A stretch of DNA of 64,000 bases from RPRI01 sp051233685 (GTDB lineage Bacteria > Desulfobacterota > Desulfobacteria > Desulfobacterales > RPRI01): the NCBI RefSeq assembly GCF_051233685.1, contig NZ_JBAMMY010000049.1, forward strand, positions 16,044-80,043. The letters run 5' to 3'. The notes under the pieces are model-generated. The model was not told where the DNA came from, searched no databases, and saw nothing but the letters and a program-made list of their open reading frames with translations. Below are positions 8,653 to 17,640 of the stretch, piece by piece; positions within the stretch are counted from its first letter, which is position 1; each line of letters begins with the position of its first letter. The translations under genes and the position numbers were made by a program.

Positions 8653-9333
8653 ATGATATCAAGTAATTATAGTTTGGTTGAGGGTTCATTGATACAGCAG
8701 CTCAGGTTTGATACCCTTTCAAACAATCTTGCTAATGTAAATACTAATGCTTTTAAGCAGGATATAGTATCTTTTGATCAAAATCTTTCTTTGAACAGAT
8801 CTTCTATCGATTTATCTTCCGGCCCAATCGTTTTTACGGGCAATGCATTTGATGTTGCACTTGAAGGTCCGGGCTTTTTCAAGATCCAGACAGCTTCCGG
8901 CATTAAATATTCAAGAGATGGGGCATTCAGCCTCAACAGAGACGGTATGCTGGTTAATCGTAACGGAGATAAAGTGCTGGGAAAAAATGGTCCGATTACT
9001 TTAACCGGAAATAATATCGTCATCGGAAGTGACGGCCAGATAACAGAAGACGGCAACCCCGGTGATAAAATATTTGTTGCAGATATCAAGGATTCCAAGC
9101 TTCTGAAAAAAGAGGGCATGAATTACTATGTATATGATGGAGAAGCTAAAAACATAACAAGCGCAGAGAAAGTCAGCATTAAGCAAAGTTATATAGAAAA
9201 ATCTAACGTAAATGTAACTGAAGAAATGATCAGGATGGTTGAAACGCTCAGAACTTTTGAATCAATTCAAAAAGCGCTTCAGAATACTGATGAGACAACA
9301 GGCAAAATGGTCAATGATTCTGAATTACTGTAA
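8653..9333 (+). CDS. flgF: Flagellar proximal rod protein FlgF
   Basis: A 226-residue rod/hook family protein with the N-terminal motif LSNNLANVNTNAFKQD, a central FlgE/F/G-like beta domain (FDVALEGPGFFKIQT, YSRDGAFSLNRDG) and the C-terminal helix EEMIRMVETLRTFESIQKALQ. It is shorter than FlgG next door and lies directly before it, the usual flgF-flgG pair. The start has a good ribosome binding site (GAGGTGAAAA). It is the first gene after the sigma-54 promoter. Confidence 0.93.
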   Translation: MISSNYSLVEGSLIQQLRFDTLSNNLANVNTNAFKQDIVSFDQNLSLNRSSIDLSSGPIVFTGNAFDVALEGPGFFKIQTASGIKYSRDGAFSLNRDGMLVNRNGDKVLGKNGPITLTGNNIVIGSDGQITEDGNPGDKIFVADIKDSKLLKKEGMNYYVYDGEAKNITSAEKVSIKQSYIEKSNVNVTEEMIRMVETLRTFESIQKALQNTDETTGKMVNDSELL

Positions 9334-9350
9334 TAACACAGGAGATACTT

Positions 9351-10133
9351 ATGCTTAGAGGAATGTGGTCGGCTGCATCCGGAATGGATGCACAGAAAAT
9401 GATGATTGATGTTATTTCCAATAACCTTGCTAACGTGAATACTGTTGGATTCAAGAAGAGCAGGCCTGATTTTCAGGATCTTATGTACCAGACTATGAGT
9501 CAGGGCGGATCAACTACTACTTCGGGAGATCAGATACCGGGCGGTATCCAGGTCGGCATGGGAACAATGCCGGTCAGTGTTCAAAAAATGTTTATGCAGG
9601 GTGATTTCAAGGAAACGAAAAATGAACTGGACCTCTCAATAGAAGGAAAGGGGTTTTTCAAGGTTATAAGTAATGATGAAGAGGTTTATACCCGGGCAGG
9701 TAATTTTAAGATGGATAAGGATGGAAATATATGCACTCCTAACGGTGAAAAATTACAGCCTGCAATGACAATCCCTTCGGATACAATGACAATTAGTATT
9801 GATAAATCCGGAACAGTAACTGCTTTTGGCCCTTCCGGACAAGGTACTGTGGTTGGTGTGATAGAGTTACACTCTTTTACGAATCCGGCAGGGCTCTTCA
9901 GCATGGGACATAATCTTTACAGAAAAACCGATGCTTCAGGTGATGCCATTGCAGCTGCGCCAGGCTCAGATGGAATGGGTACAATTGCACAGGGCTTTAT
10001 CGAGATGTCAAATGTGGATGTTGTTGAAGAGATGGTAGCTATGATTATGGCTCAAAGGGCTTATGAGGTTTCCAGCAAATCAATTCAAACTGCGGATAAT
10101 ATGCTGCAGATGGCAAATAACATCAAGAGGTAA
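9351..10133 (+). CDS. flgG: Flagellar distal rod protein FlgG
   Basis: A 260-residue protein, the typical FlgG length. It starts MLRGMWSAASGMDAQ, has the motif ISNNLANVNTVGFKKS, the central segment LDLSIEGKGFFKV, and ends SNVDVVEEMVAMIMAQRAYE followed by AADNMLQ-like helix. It forms the distal rod that crosses the periplasm. An AGGAGA ribosome binding site precedes the ATG; flgA follows after 5 bp. Confidence 0.97.
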   Translation: MLRGMWSAASGMDAQKMMIDVISNNLANVNTVGFKKSRPDFQDLMYQTMSQGGSTTTSGDQIPGGIQVGMGTMPVSVQKMFMQGDFKETKNELDLSIEGKGFFKVISNDEEVYTRAGNFKMDKDGNICTPNGEKLQPAMTIPSDTMTISIDKSGTVTAFGPSGQGTVVGVIELHSFTNPAGLFSMGHNLYRKTDASGDAIAAAPGSDGMGTIAQGFIEMSNVDVVEEMVAMIMAQRAYEVSSKSIQTADNMLQMANNIKR

Positions 10134-10138
10134 TAATA

Positions 10139-10894
10139 ATGAGTAAATCCGTCAGCACAATCATTATTCTTATATGCCTTTTGCTTTTTGGCTCAGCTTT
10201 CGAAGCCAGTTCAAATGAAAATGCTCAAAAGATGAGGTCACCGGATGATTCAACTCAGATAATACCGGAATCCATATTCAGAGAAGCCTGCAGCCAGTTT
10301 ATCTGTTCGCGCCTGGAAAAGAAAAAAGATGATATTATTTTGTCCAGATTTACTATCAGCGGCGATAAACCGCTTCCAGCAGGCAAAGTGTCTTTGGAAT
10401 TGTTCGATAAAGGTCGTGAAGAACTTACAGGATATGTGCGGCTGATTGCCATTGTCAGCATAGATGATATCCCAAAAACGGAAGTTAAGCTTTCGGGCTG
10501 GGTTGATGTCTTCGATTCTGTTGTTTGCGCATCTCATAATTTAAACAGAGGAGATGTTATTACTGCCGGTGATATACATCTTGAAAGAAAAAATATCTCC
10601 CGTCTTAATTCAGACACCCTTAAGGATGTAGACCAGGCGATCGGTTTCATGGCCAAACATGATATAAAAGATAACGATTGTCTTAAAGAGTGGATGCTGA
10701 AGAAAACTCCGCTTGTTAACAAAGGAGATATGGTCACGATACTTGCGGAGCATGGAAGCATAAGGATTACAGCGCCAGGAAGAATTCTTGAGAAAGGATA
10801 TATGGGTGATTATATCAAGGTTCAGAATACGATGAGTAAAAAAAGCGTTTATGCAAAGATTGTTAATGATTCAACCGTAGTGGTGGATTTTTGA
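10139..10894 (+). CDS. flgA: Flagellar P-ring assembly chaperone FlgA
   Basis: A 251-residue periplasmic protein with a signal peptide (hydrophobic residues 6-20, ending ..FEASS) and the C-terminal SAF domain: DVVCASHNLNRGDVITAGDI, then KHDIKDNDCLKEWML and VNKGDMVTILAEHGSIRIT. FlgA helps assemble FlgI into the P ring. It lies between flgG and flgH as in many flagellar operons. Confidence 0.92.
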   Translation: MSKSVSTIIILICLLLFGSAFEASSNENAQKMRSPDDSTQIIPESIFREACSQFICSRLEKKKDDIILSRFTISGDKPLPAGKVSLELFDKGREELTGYVRLIAIVSIDDIPKTEVKLSGWVDVFDSVVCASHNLNRGDVITAGDIHLERKNISRLNSDTLKDVDQAIGFMAKHDIKDNDCLKEWMLKKTPLVNKGDMVTILAEHGSIRITAPGRILEKGYMGDYIKVQNTMSKKSVYAKIVNDSTVVVDF

Positions 10895-10901
10895 GGATAA
10901 G

Positions 10902-11624
10902 ATGATTCCAAAAAATATTGCAGCATTATGCATTATAATAGTTCTGATTTCAGGTTGTTCAGCCGGGTCTCAATATATTAAACAGGCTGCCAAAACCGAA
11001 GTAAAAAGTACTGCCGGAGATCAGGCTCCTTATGCCTACCAGCCTCCTGAAAAATCGGAAGGCTCTTTATGGTCGGAATCTGAAGGCTCTTTTCTTTTTC
11101 CTGACAGAAGAGCGCGGCGTGTTGGAGATTTAGTGATCGTAAGAATTGTTGAAGATCCTGAAGCAGAACTTAATGCAAACACAAGTACGAACAGGTCATC
11201 CAGTGCAAACGCAAAACTGGAATTTTTAGGTTATATGAAGGCGCTTGCGCAAAAAAATCCCAATCTTGCCCAAAATCCGGGAACTGATGATCTGATAACT
11301 GCATCCTTGGGTACAAAATTTGACGGACAAGGCTCCAGCGACAGAGACGGGCATGTGAAAGCATATGTGTCTGCCGTAGTTTTACAGGTATTCCCAAACG
11401 GGAACATGCTTATAAGCGGCAGACGGGAAGTAAAAGTTAACAGCGAAACAGAATATATTACATTATCCGGAATAGTAAGAGCTGAGGATATCAGTACGGC
11501 AAACGAGGTATCTTCCGCCTATGTTGCTGAGGCTAAAATTTCTTATTCCGGAAAGGGTCCTGTAGCAGATAAACAAAGACCCGGATGGCTTATGGGGGTT
11601 ATTGATTATGTATGGCCGTTTTAA
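10902..11624 (+). CDS. flgH: Flagellar L-ring lipoprotein FlgH
   Basis: A 240-residue outer-membrane lipoprotein. The signal peptide ends in the lipobox LISGC (Cys at residue 19). The core shows GSLWSESEGSFLFPDRRAR, GDLVIVRIVEDPEAELNANT and NGNMLISGRREVKVN, then the typical FlgH end with IRAEDI-like VRAEDISTANEVSSAYVAEAKISY. It forms the L ring, direct evidence that the host has an outer membrane. Its 3' end overlaps flgI. Confidence 0.96.
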   Translation: MIPKNIAALCIIIVLISGCSAGSQYIKQAAKTEVKSTAGDQAPYAYQPPEKSEGSLWSESEGSFLFPDRRARRVGDLVIVRIVEDPEAELNANTSTNRSSSANAKLEFLGYMKALAQKNPNLAQNPGTDDLITASLGTKFDGQGSSDRDGHVKAYVSAVVLQVFPNGNMLISGRREVKVNSETEYITLSGIVRAEDISTANEVSSAYVAEAKISYSGKGPVADKQRPGWLMGVIDYVWPF

Positions 11625-12777
11625 GATATTATTTTTACTGATAGTGGTACTGTGCCTGCTTATTCCTTCCGAGGGATTTTCGGCACGGATTAAAGACTTG
11701 TCTTCTATCAAAGGTATCCGGTCAAACCAGCTTTTCGGTTATGGTTTAATCATCGGGCTCAACGGCAGCGGAGACAAGAACGGCACTACCTTTACAATTC
11801 AAGCCCTTGCTAATATGATGGAAAATATGGGAATACATGTGAGCCCGAGTGATATAAAGGTAAACAATATTGCTGCGGTTATGGTAAACGCAGAATTGCC
11901 GCCGTTTGCACGGACCGGGAAAAAGATAGATGTAACGGTTTCTTCCATTGGTGATGCCAAAAGCCTTCTGGGAGGAACACTTCTGCTTACCCCGTTAAAA
12001 GGTGTTGACGGGAAGATATATGCGCTGGCTCAAGGACCTATTGTAGTAGGCGGCTTCAGCTCCGGTGGAGATGCGGGCGGCGGAGTAACAAAGAACCATC
12101 CAACGGTTGGAAGAATAGTAAATGGTGCAACAGTTGAAAAAGAAGTTCTTTTATCACTTGAAAACAGAAATGATCTGACTCTTATGCTGGATAATCCTGA
12201 TTTTGTGACTGCAACAAGAGTTGCCGAAGCAATCAAGACCCAATTCGGAGAGGATCTTGCCAAACCGGTCGATTCCGGCACTCTTAAAATTACAGTTCCT
12301 CAGGCATACCAAAATGATGTAGTCGGTCTGCTTGCAAAACTTGGTGATCTGGAGGTTAAACCGGATATTGTGGCCAAAGTTATAGTCAATGAAAAAACAG
12401 GCACCGTTGTAATCGGAGAAAACGTCACAATTTCGATTGTTGCCGTTGCACACGGCAATCTGAACATCCAGATAAAAGAGACAAAGGATGTTTCACAGCC
12501 ATCACCGCTCGGAGTTTCCCGTTCTATAAACACGGCTCCTACTCAGATGAAAAACGGTACTGTAGTTGCGCCCGGAGGAGCTACCGTTGTCACTCCGAAT
12601 ACGGAGATAAATACCAATGAAGAAAAAGCAAGCCTGCTTTTGATAAATAGTGGAAAGACTGTTGGCGAACTGGTGCGGGCGCTAAATGCGATAGGCGTGA
12701 CGCCAAGAGATCTTATCACTATTCTGCAAACAATTAAAGCGGCAGGGGCGCTCCAGGCCGAACTGGAAATAATTTAA
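11608..12777 (+). CDS. flgI: Flagellar P-ring protein FlgI
   Basis: About 389 residues with an N-terminal signal peptide (MYGRFKILFLLIVVLCLLIP). Conserved parts: RIKDLSSIKGIRSNQLFGYG and GLNGSGDK, NIAAVMVNAELPPFARTGKK and the glycine-rich end of the family. It forms the periplasmic P ring. I chose the ATG at 11608, which has GGGGG nine bases upstream; a TTG at 11602 in the same frame is the alternative. The start lies inside flgH. Confidence 0.96.
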   Translation: MYGRFKILFLLIVVLCLLIPSEGFSARIKDLSSIKGIRSNQLFGYGLIIGLNGSGDKNGTTFTIQALANMMENMGIHVSPSDIKVNNIAAVMVNAELPPFARTGKKIDVTVSSIGDAKSLLGGTLLLTPLKGVDGKIYALAQGPIVVGGFSSGGDAGGGVTKNHPTVGRIVNGATVEKEVLLSLENRNDLTLMLDNPDFVTATRVAEAIKTQFGEDLAKPVDSGTLKITVPQAYQNDVVGLLAKLGDLEVKPDIVAKVIVNEKTGTVVIGENVTISIVAVAHGNLNIQIKETKDVSQPSPLGVSRSINTAPTQMKNGTVVAPGGATVVTPNTEINTNEEKASLLLINSGKTVGELVRALNAIGVTPRDLITILQTIKAAGALQAELEII

Positions 12778-12788
12778 AAGGATTGAAT

Positions 12789-13067
12789 ATGATTAAAAAT
12801 ATTGGACAGGCTCCTGTTCCGGTTGATATTCAAAAGGCCTCACAGGAAAAACTGAAAAAGACATGTCAGGATTTTGAAGCAATTTTTCTTACCTATATGC
12901 TAAAAACCATGCGGGCAAGTGTATCTGATTCGGGCATGGCCGATAAAAGCCATGAGAGCGATATGCTGTATTCGATGCATGATGAAAAATTAAGTGAAGA
13001 GATGGCAGGAAACGGGGGAATGGGGCTGGCAAACATGCTTTTCGAGCAGCTTATGGATAGAAAATAA
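12789..13067 (+). CDS. flgJ: Rod-binding protein FlgJ (N-terminal domain only)
   Basis: A 92-residue protein with the rod-binding domain of FlgJ: CQDFEAIFLTYMLKTMR, then DMLYSMHDEKLSEEMAGNGGMGLANMLFEQL. The muramidase domain of enterobacterial FlgJ is absent, as in most non-enteric bacteria, so peptidoglycan for rod passage must be opened by another enzyme. The start is the ATG at 12789, preceded by AAAAGGA. The next gene is flgN, with no flgM between them. Confidence 0.9.
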   Translation: MIKNIGQAPVPVDIQKASQEKLKKTCQDFEAIFLTYMLKTMRASVSDSGMADKSHESDMLYSMHDEKLSEEMAGNGGMGLANMLFEQLMDRK

Positions 13068-13077
13068 ATAATTTTTT

Positions 13078-13103
13078 TAGAAAAGGGCTGAATCTGCCGA
13101 TAA
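13078..13103 (+). promoter_or_regulatory. Candidate sigma-28 (FliA) promoter ahead of flgN
   Basis: The 57 bp gap between flgJ and flgN contains GCCGATAA at 13096-13103, identical to the sigma-28 -10 consensus. The -35 side is weaker: TAGA at 13078, 18 bases upstream of the -10 start against 19 in the usual TAAA arrangement. Position ahead of flgN-flgK-flgL, late genes elsewhere, supports it. FliA itself is encoded at 4495-5262. Confidence 0.6.
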
Positions 13104-13124
13104 CCAATCTGGAGAGTTTGCTTT

Positions 13125-13652
13125 ATGGAAGATACAATATTTGAGTTTCTTGAAAATGGCCTGCATGAAGAGATATTTCTTTATACTGAACTTCTCAATT
13201 GTTTCAAAAAGGAAAGAGAAGTATTAATGAATATGGATTTGGACAATCTATGGAATATATCAAAAGAAAAAAACGACCTGTGCTCAAGGATAAATTCCAT
13301 AGAGCAAAATATCTTTTCCATCATTCGTCCCAAATTGGATAAAAAACATTTTGACCGATTGGAAAAAGCCGCCGATTTTAAAATATATTCACAGCTTCCG
13401 GTTCTGATAACAGAAATTGCAGATGAAAAGGATAAACCCAAATTCCACAGATTATATTATTTTCTGCAAAAGCTTAAAAGCGAGATTGACGCGATGCGCA
13501 AAATCAATACGGAGACAGTTGAACATTCACTTCAATTTCTTGATGAAATTATATCAATAATAACCGGCCAGGTTAACCAGGAAGTAATATATAATAACAA
13601 GCGAAGGTTTAGCCATTCAGGAAATAAAATGTTTATGAGCAGGGAGGTCTGA
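13125..13652 (+). CDS. flgN: FlgN-like export chaperone
   Basis: A 175-residue, almost entirely helical protein with the FlgN pattern: LHEEIFLYTELLNCFKKERE, then LWNISKEKNDLCSRINSIEQ and a long C-terminal helix. FlgN is the export chaperone for the hook-filament junction proteins FlgK and FlgL, whose genes follow directly (flgK starts 3 bp downstream). Identification rests on helix pattern and position, since the family is poorly conserved. Confidence 0.82.
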   Translation: MEDTIFEFLENGLHEEIFLYTELLNCFKKEREVLMNMDLDNLWNISKEKNDLCSRINSIEQNIFSIIRPKLDKKHFDRLEKAADFKIYSQLPVLITEIADEKDKPKFHRLYYFLQKLKSEIDAMRKINTETVEHSLQFLDEIISIITGQVNQEVIYNNKRRFSHSGNKMFMSREV

Positions 13653-13654
13653 TC

Positions 13655-15409
13655 ATGTCGAGTTTGGGACTGGTAGGGGATATTGCAAACAGCGCTTTGT
13701 CTGCCCAGCGCTACGGTATTGAAATAACATCTCATAATATAGCAAATGTTAATACCAACGGTTATACCAGGCAAAACCCAATTTATGAAGCGAAACTTCC
13801 CGGCTCATATAGCAATTTGCTTCTTGGACGAGGTGTGGATATAAGCACGGTAAGGAGGATTTCCGATCAGTTTATTGAAAACCAGCTTATGCAGCAGAAA
13901 TCGGATTTGTCTTCCTATGAAGAAATGGAAAACTATATGAAGGTTCTTGAAGGAATCTTTAATGAAGATTCAGAAACAAGCATGAGTAACATGATGTCTG
14001 ATTTCTGGAATTTATGGCAGGATATTTCAAATAACCCGGCTGGATATCCTGAACGCAGCGCTCTTTATGAGTATAGTGTCCAGCTTGCAGATCAGCTTAA
14101 TACTCTTGATTTGAGCATGCGCCAGGTTGAAATAAATTTAACTAACTCAATAAGTTCGGGAATCGGCAATATAAATCAGCTTACCAGTGAAATTGCAAAG
14201 ACCAACAAGCAAATTGTCGGAATGGAAAGCGCTAGCATAGCCAACGATTTGAGGGATAAGCGCAATGAGCTGATATCGCAACTCTCGGGATACATTGACG
14301 TAAAATCTTTTGAACAGGATAATGGAACTCTTACTGTAGTCACAGCAAGAGGCTGCGTATTGGTTAACGGAAATGACAGTTCCGAGCTTGCCCTTGGAGG
14401 AGTGAATGGAAACAAGGTTGAGTGGCAGGGTTCAGGGGGCTCAACTACCGATATTACGGGCTATATTACAAACGGGAAACTAGGCGGATGGCTTGATATG
14501 CGCGACCAGATCCTCTCCAAGTATCAACTGGATATGGACTCATTAACTAAAGAATTAGCATGGTCGGTAAATCAACAGCATAGTCAAGGTGTTGGCTTAA
14601 GTACTTTATCGACTGTAACCGGAACGTATGGGGCTACAGCTACGAATCAAGCTATGAGCACTGCCAGTTCAGGGCTTGACTATTATTCCAAAGTTCAGGC
14701 AGGCAGTTTTAATTTGTGGGTTTATGACGCTGACGGGAATGTGGTAGGTACAGGGGCAACCCCTATAAATATAACCGCCGGTACAACTCTTGAGGATTTA
14801 GAAAGCGCGATCGATTTGGTTGACGTCAATATTGATGCTACTATAACTACCGATAACACTTTAAAAATCACGGCTGACAACGGTTATACTTTCGCATTTT
14901 CCGAAGACACGAGCAATGTATTAGCCGCTCTTGGTATAAATACTTTTTTTTCAGGTTCAAGCGCGGGGGACATATCGGTAAACGATACGATCAGTTCAAA
15001 TATGAATTCTATTGCTGCAGCCAGAGTAGGGAGCGATGGCTCTATTGCTTCAGGGGATAATTCCAATGCAATTTCCATATCTGATTTACAGAATACGTCC
15101 ATACCAATATCAATCTGGACATGTGACAGGATAAATGGAAACACGGAAGGAAGTGTAACAACCAGCCTTGAAGACTATTATCATTCACTGGCTGGTTCAA
15201 TCGGAACAGCTTCTGCGGGTGTATCAAACAGTAAAGACTTTAATAAAGTGATGTTTGACAAGATAAGCGGCCTAAGAGACAGCATATCCGCTGTGTCATT
15301 AGATGAAGAGATGGCCAATCTGATAAAATTTCAGCAAGCTTATACGGCAGCGGCAAAACTGATCAGCATTGCGGATGAAATGCTGGACACTCTGCTTAAT
15401 GTAAAGTAG
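13655..15409 (+). CDS. flgK: Flagellar hook-associated protein 1, FlgK
   Basis: A 584-residue protein. The N-terminus has the rod/hook-family motif HNIANVNTNGYTRQNPIYE, followed by the FlgK-specific DISTVRRISDQFIENQL. The C-terminus, SLDEEMANLIKFQQAYTAAAKLISIADEMLDTLLNV, is the typical paired helix of FlgK. The middle is a variable serine/threonine-rich region. It joins hook to filament together with FlgL, encoded next. Confidence 0.96.
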   Translation: MSSLGLVGDIANSALSAQRYGIEITSHNIANVNTNGYTRQNPIYEAKLPGSYSNLLLGRGVDISTVRRISDQFIENQLMQQKSDLSSYEEMENYMKVLEGIFNEDSETSMSNMMSDFWNLWQDISNNPAGYPERSALYEYSVQLADQLNTLDLSMRQVEINLTNSISSGIGNINQLTSEIAKTNKQIVGMESASIANDLRDKRNELISQLSGYIDVKSFEQDNGTLTVVTARGCVLVNGNDSSELALGGVNGNKVEWQGSGGSTTDITGYITNGKLGGWLDMRDQILSKYQLDMDSLTKELAWSVNQQHSQGVGLSTLSTVTGTYGATATNQAMSTASSGLDYYSKVQAGSFNLWVYDADGNVVGTGATPINITAGTTLEDLESAIDLVDVNIDATITTDNTLKITADNGYTFAFSEDTSNVLAALGINTFFSGSSAGDISVNDTISSNMNSIAAARVGSDGSIASGDNSNAISISDLQNTSIPISIWTCDRINGNTEGSVTTSLEDYYHSLAGSIGTASAGVSNSKDFNKVMFDKISGLRDSISAVSLDEEMANLIKFQQAYTAAAKLISIADEMLDTLLNVK

Positions 15410-15427
15410 AGTAGGGGGAATGAAATT

Positions 15428-16294
15428 ATGCGGGTTACAAATAAAACCGTTTATGATTCTGTCAGATACAATCTGGGTAAGATCAGCGAAGAGATGAGCA
15501 AAGCTAACCAAATCGCTTCTTCAGGCAAACTTATTTCGGATTTGTCGGATGATCCGGTCGGCCTAACCCAATCATTGAAGATCAAGTCCGTTATCTCCGG
15601 TCTTGACCAGTTGGGAAGAAATGTGTCTTTGGGGAAATCCTGGTTATCCGCATCAGAATCTGCATTGACCGGTGTGCAGGATCTGATTTCCGATACAAAA
15701 GCGTTATGTGTTCAAATGGCTTCCTCTACGACAGGAGCTTCACAAAGAGCTTCAGCAGCGGCAACCGTTCAAAACACACTGGATGAGATTTTATCGCTTG
15801 CAAACACAGAAGTAAGCGGAAGATATATTTTTTCAGGAACAAAAACGGATTCCGCCGCTTTTGATCAGGACGGAAACTATTTAGGAAACGATGAGCCGTT
15901 TGCCATAAAAATAGGAATAAATACTACTGCTTCAGTTGGAAGTAACGGCCAGGGAGTCTTTGGAACTATATTTACTACTCTAAATGATTTAAAAAACAAC
16001 CTAACAGGTAATAATATAGATGGGATTCAGGCAAGTCTCGATAGTTTGACTCGTCATTTTAATGATATAACTAACAAGATATCCGATATCGGCTCCAAAA
16101 TGAACCGAATGGAAATTAAAGAACAGATATTTCAGGATTCTAAGCTTGTCAATACAGACCGGGTTTCTGCTATTGAAGATGCCGATATAGCAGACGCAAT
16201 TATTAATGTTAAAGAAAAAGAACTCGCCTATCAAGCTGCTTTAAACTCTTCCAGCAAGGTAATGCAATTGAGTCTGGTAGACTATTTGAAATAA
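15428..16294 (+). CDS. flgL: Flagellar hook-associated protein 3, FlgL
   Basis: A 288-residue flagellin-like junction protein. It starts MRVTNKTVYDSVRYNL, has the flagellin-type helix ASSGKLISDLSDDPVG, and ends with ISAIEDADIADAI-like sequence and AYQAALNSSSKVMQLSLVDYL. It lies 18 bp after flgK with AGGGGGAATG before the ATG and 28 bp before csrA, the usual order flgK-flgL-csrA-fliW. Confidence 0.95.
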   Translation: MRVTNKTVYDSVRYNLGKISEEMSKANQIASSGKLISDLSDDPVGLTQSLKIKSVISGLDQLGRNVSLGKSWLSASESALTGVQDLISDTKALCVQMASSTTGASQRASAAATVQNTLDEILSLANTEVSGRYIFSGTKTDSAAFDQDGNYLGNDEPFAIKIGINTTASVGSNGQGVFGTIFTTLNDLKNNLTGNNIDGIQASLDSLTRHFNDITNKISDIGSKMNRMEIKEQIFQDSKLVNTDRVSAIEDADIADAIINVKEKELAYQAALNSSSKVMQLSLVDYLK

Positions 16295-16322
16295 TTACTT
16301 GGAAAAGAGCCATGGGGAATTC

Positions 16323-16574
16323 ATGCTGATAATTACGCGAAAAACAGGTGAACGAATTACTATCGGCGACAATATTGTTGTTACAATAATTGAAGTCAGG
16401 GGATCTATGGTAAAGTTAGGCATTGAAGCGCCAAGATCCGTAAGTGTTCATCGCCAGGAAATATACGACAGAATCCGGGAACAGAATATTAAAGCAGCAG
16501 AGATTGAAGAATCCGATCTCACAATGGCTGTTTCCATTTTAAACAGAAACATATCAGATGGTGATTCAAAGTGA
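16323..16574 (+). CDS. csrA: Translational regulator CsrA
   Basis: An 83-residue RNA-binding protein starting MLIITRKTGERITIGDNI and continuing VVTIIEVRGSMVKLGIEAPRS then VSVHRQEIYDRI, the complete CsrA core with a longer C-terminal tail. It binds GGA motifs near ribosome binding sites, typically of flagellin mRNA. The frame is open from 16299, but the ATG at 16323 with GGGGAA upstream gives the canonical N-terminus. It overlaps fliW by 4 bp. Confidence 0.97.
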   Translation: MLIITRKTGERITIGDNIVVTIIEVRGSMVKLGIEAPRSVSVHRQEIYDRIREQNIKAAEIEESDLTMAVSILNRNISDGDSK

Positions 16575-16999
16575 AAATAAAGACAACACGATTCGGGACA
16601 ATCAGAGTAACTAAAGACAAAATAATTCATATGCCTTTCGGTATGCTTGGCTTTTCGGAAAATAAACAATTTATTATGTTTCGCCATAAAGAAAACTCTC
16701 CTTTCTTCTGGTATCAATCAGTGGATGATCCGGCGCTTGCTTTTGTGATAACCAGCCCATTTATGTTTATGCCTGATTATAAAATTGATGATGATGAAGT
16801 GATAAAAGCTATGTCATGGGATAATATCGGTGATGATGATCTTGAGTTGTATGTGGTTGCCAACATACCCAAAGGTAAGCCGGAAGAAATGACAGCCAAT
16901 TTAATTGGCCCTGTATTGATAAATATAAAAAACCGTCAGGCGGTACAAATGGTGATTTCAAATACTGATTATTCTCACAGATTCCCTATTGTCGTATAA
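16571..16999 (+). CDS. fliW: FliW, flagellar assembly factor and CsrA antagonist
   Basis: A 142-residue protein with the FliW pattern: TRFGTIRVTKDKIIHMPFGMLGFSE is visible across the first 35 residues, then FFWYQSVDDPALAFVITSP, TANLIGPVLINIKNRQAVQ and Y-S-H-R-FPIVV at the end. FliW binds both flagellin and CsrA, so free flagellin releases FliW to silence flagellin translation through CsrA. Start is GTG at 16571, overlapping the csrA stop. It is the last gene of the flagellar run. Confidence 0.96.
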   Translation: MKIKTTRFGTIRVTKDKIIHMPFGMLGFSENKQFIMFRHKENSPFFWYQSVDDPALAFVITSPFMFMPDYKIDDDEVIKAMSWDNIGDDDLELYVVANIPKGKPEEMTANLIGPVLINIKNRQAVQMVISNTDYSHRFPIVV

Positions 17000-17007
17000 A
17001 ATCTGCC

Positions 17008-17034
17008 ATTCCCGCAACATTTCCGGGCGGGAAT
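17008..17034 (+). terminator. Hairpin after fliW
   Basis: ATTCCCGC and GCGGGAAT form a perfect 8-bp stem around an 11-base loop, 8 bp after the fliW stop. The T-run is weak (CCGGTTTATGG), so termination may be inefficient. It lies between the convergent fliW and cupin genes. Confidence 0.5.
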
Positions 17035-17039
17035 CCGGT

Positions 17040-17489
17040 TTATGGCTGCCTGAAATTATGAATGCCCGGCAAGAACATTCGGGCATAAAAAAATGTTTTG
17101 CAATTGCCTCCGTTGGCATAGAAAATTAACTTAGCGCTTATGGGGTTTCGCCCCTCGGCCTGCTGCTGGTGGTCATGCTGCATTGTGTGTGCCCCTGCAA
17201 CAATATAATTGCAGTCCTTTAAAGCAATAAAGGTAAATGTATCATTTGCCATATAGACAGCCTGTTCTTTGGAAAATTTGGTTTCAACTCCGTCTTTTTC
17301 AATAAGCGCTTCACCGGATAACAGATATATTATTTCGTCATGACCCTTGGGAGCTCCCATTTTTCTTCTTTCATTACGGGGCACTTCTCCGTAAACAAAA
17401 TATACGCTGTGTTTCCCAATTTCCCTGGAACCAATTATGTATTCTTCCCAATCATTTTGAAAACAATCTTTGATATTAAATATTTTCAT
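17040..17489 (-). CDS. Cupin-fold protein
   Basis: A 149-residue small beta-barrel protein of the cupin superfamily. The region from HSVYFVYGEVP through GHDEIIYLLSGEALIEKDG to YMANDTFTFIALKDCNYIVAGAH shows the two cupin motifs, with H and E as likely metal ligands in the first. The end holds an HDHQQQAEGR stretch. No substrate can be assigned. The ATG at 17489 has AAAGGAAG seven bases upstream and is preferred to the in-frame start at 17507. Confidence 0.75.
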   Translation of the reverse strand: MKIFNIKDCFQNDWEEYIIGSREIGKHSVYFVYGEVPRNERRKMGAPKGHDEIIYLLSGEALIEKDGVETKFSKEQAVYMANDTFTFIALKDCNYIVAGAHTMQHDHQQQAEGRNPISAKLIFYANGGNCKTFFYARMFLPGIHNFRQP

Positions 17490-17587
17490 TTTATTACTTC
17501 CTTTCATTATTTAGATATTCCATAAACAGCACACATAACAGGATCGGGAGCAAGAGAACCTGAAGCGCGAAAACGCCATAAATAAAA

Positions 17588-17615
17588 CAGGGGCAGCCAA
17601 TATATGCTGCCCCTG
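17588..17615 (-). terminator. Terminator of the PFOR gene
   Basis: CAGGGGCAGC and GCTGCCCCTG form a perfect 10-bp stem with an 8-base loop, 26 bp after the PFOR stop codon. Read on the minus strand the stem is followed by TTTTATTTATG, a good rho-independent tail. Confidence 0.85.
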
Positions 17616-17640
17616 AAATATTATTCTTTATATCAAAGCT

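Noticed and set aside
17062..17087. ATGCCCG/CGGGCAT hairpin as a terminator
   Set aside because: It lies inside the coding sequence of the cupin protein near its end.
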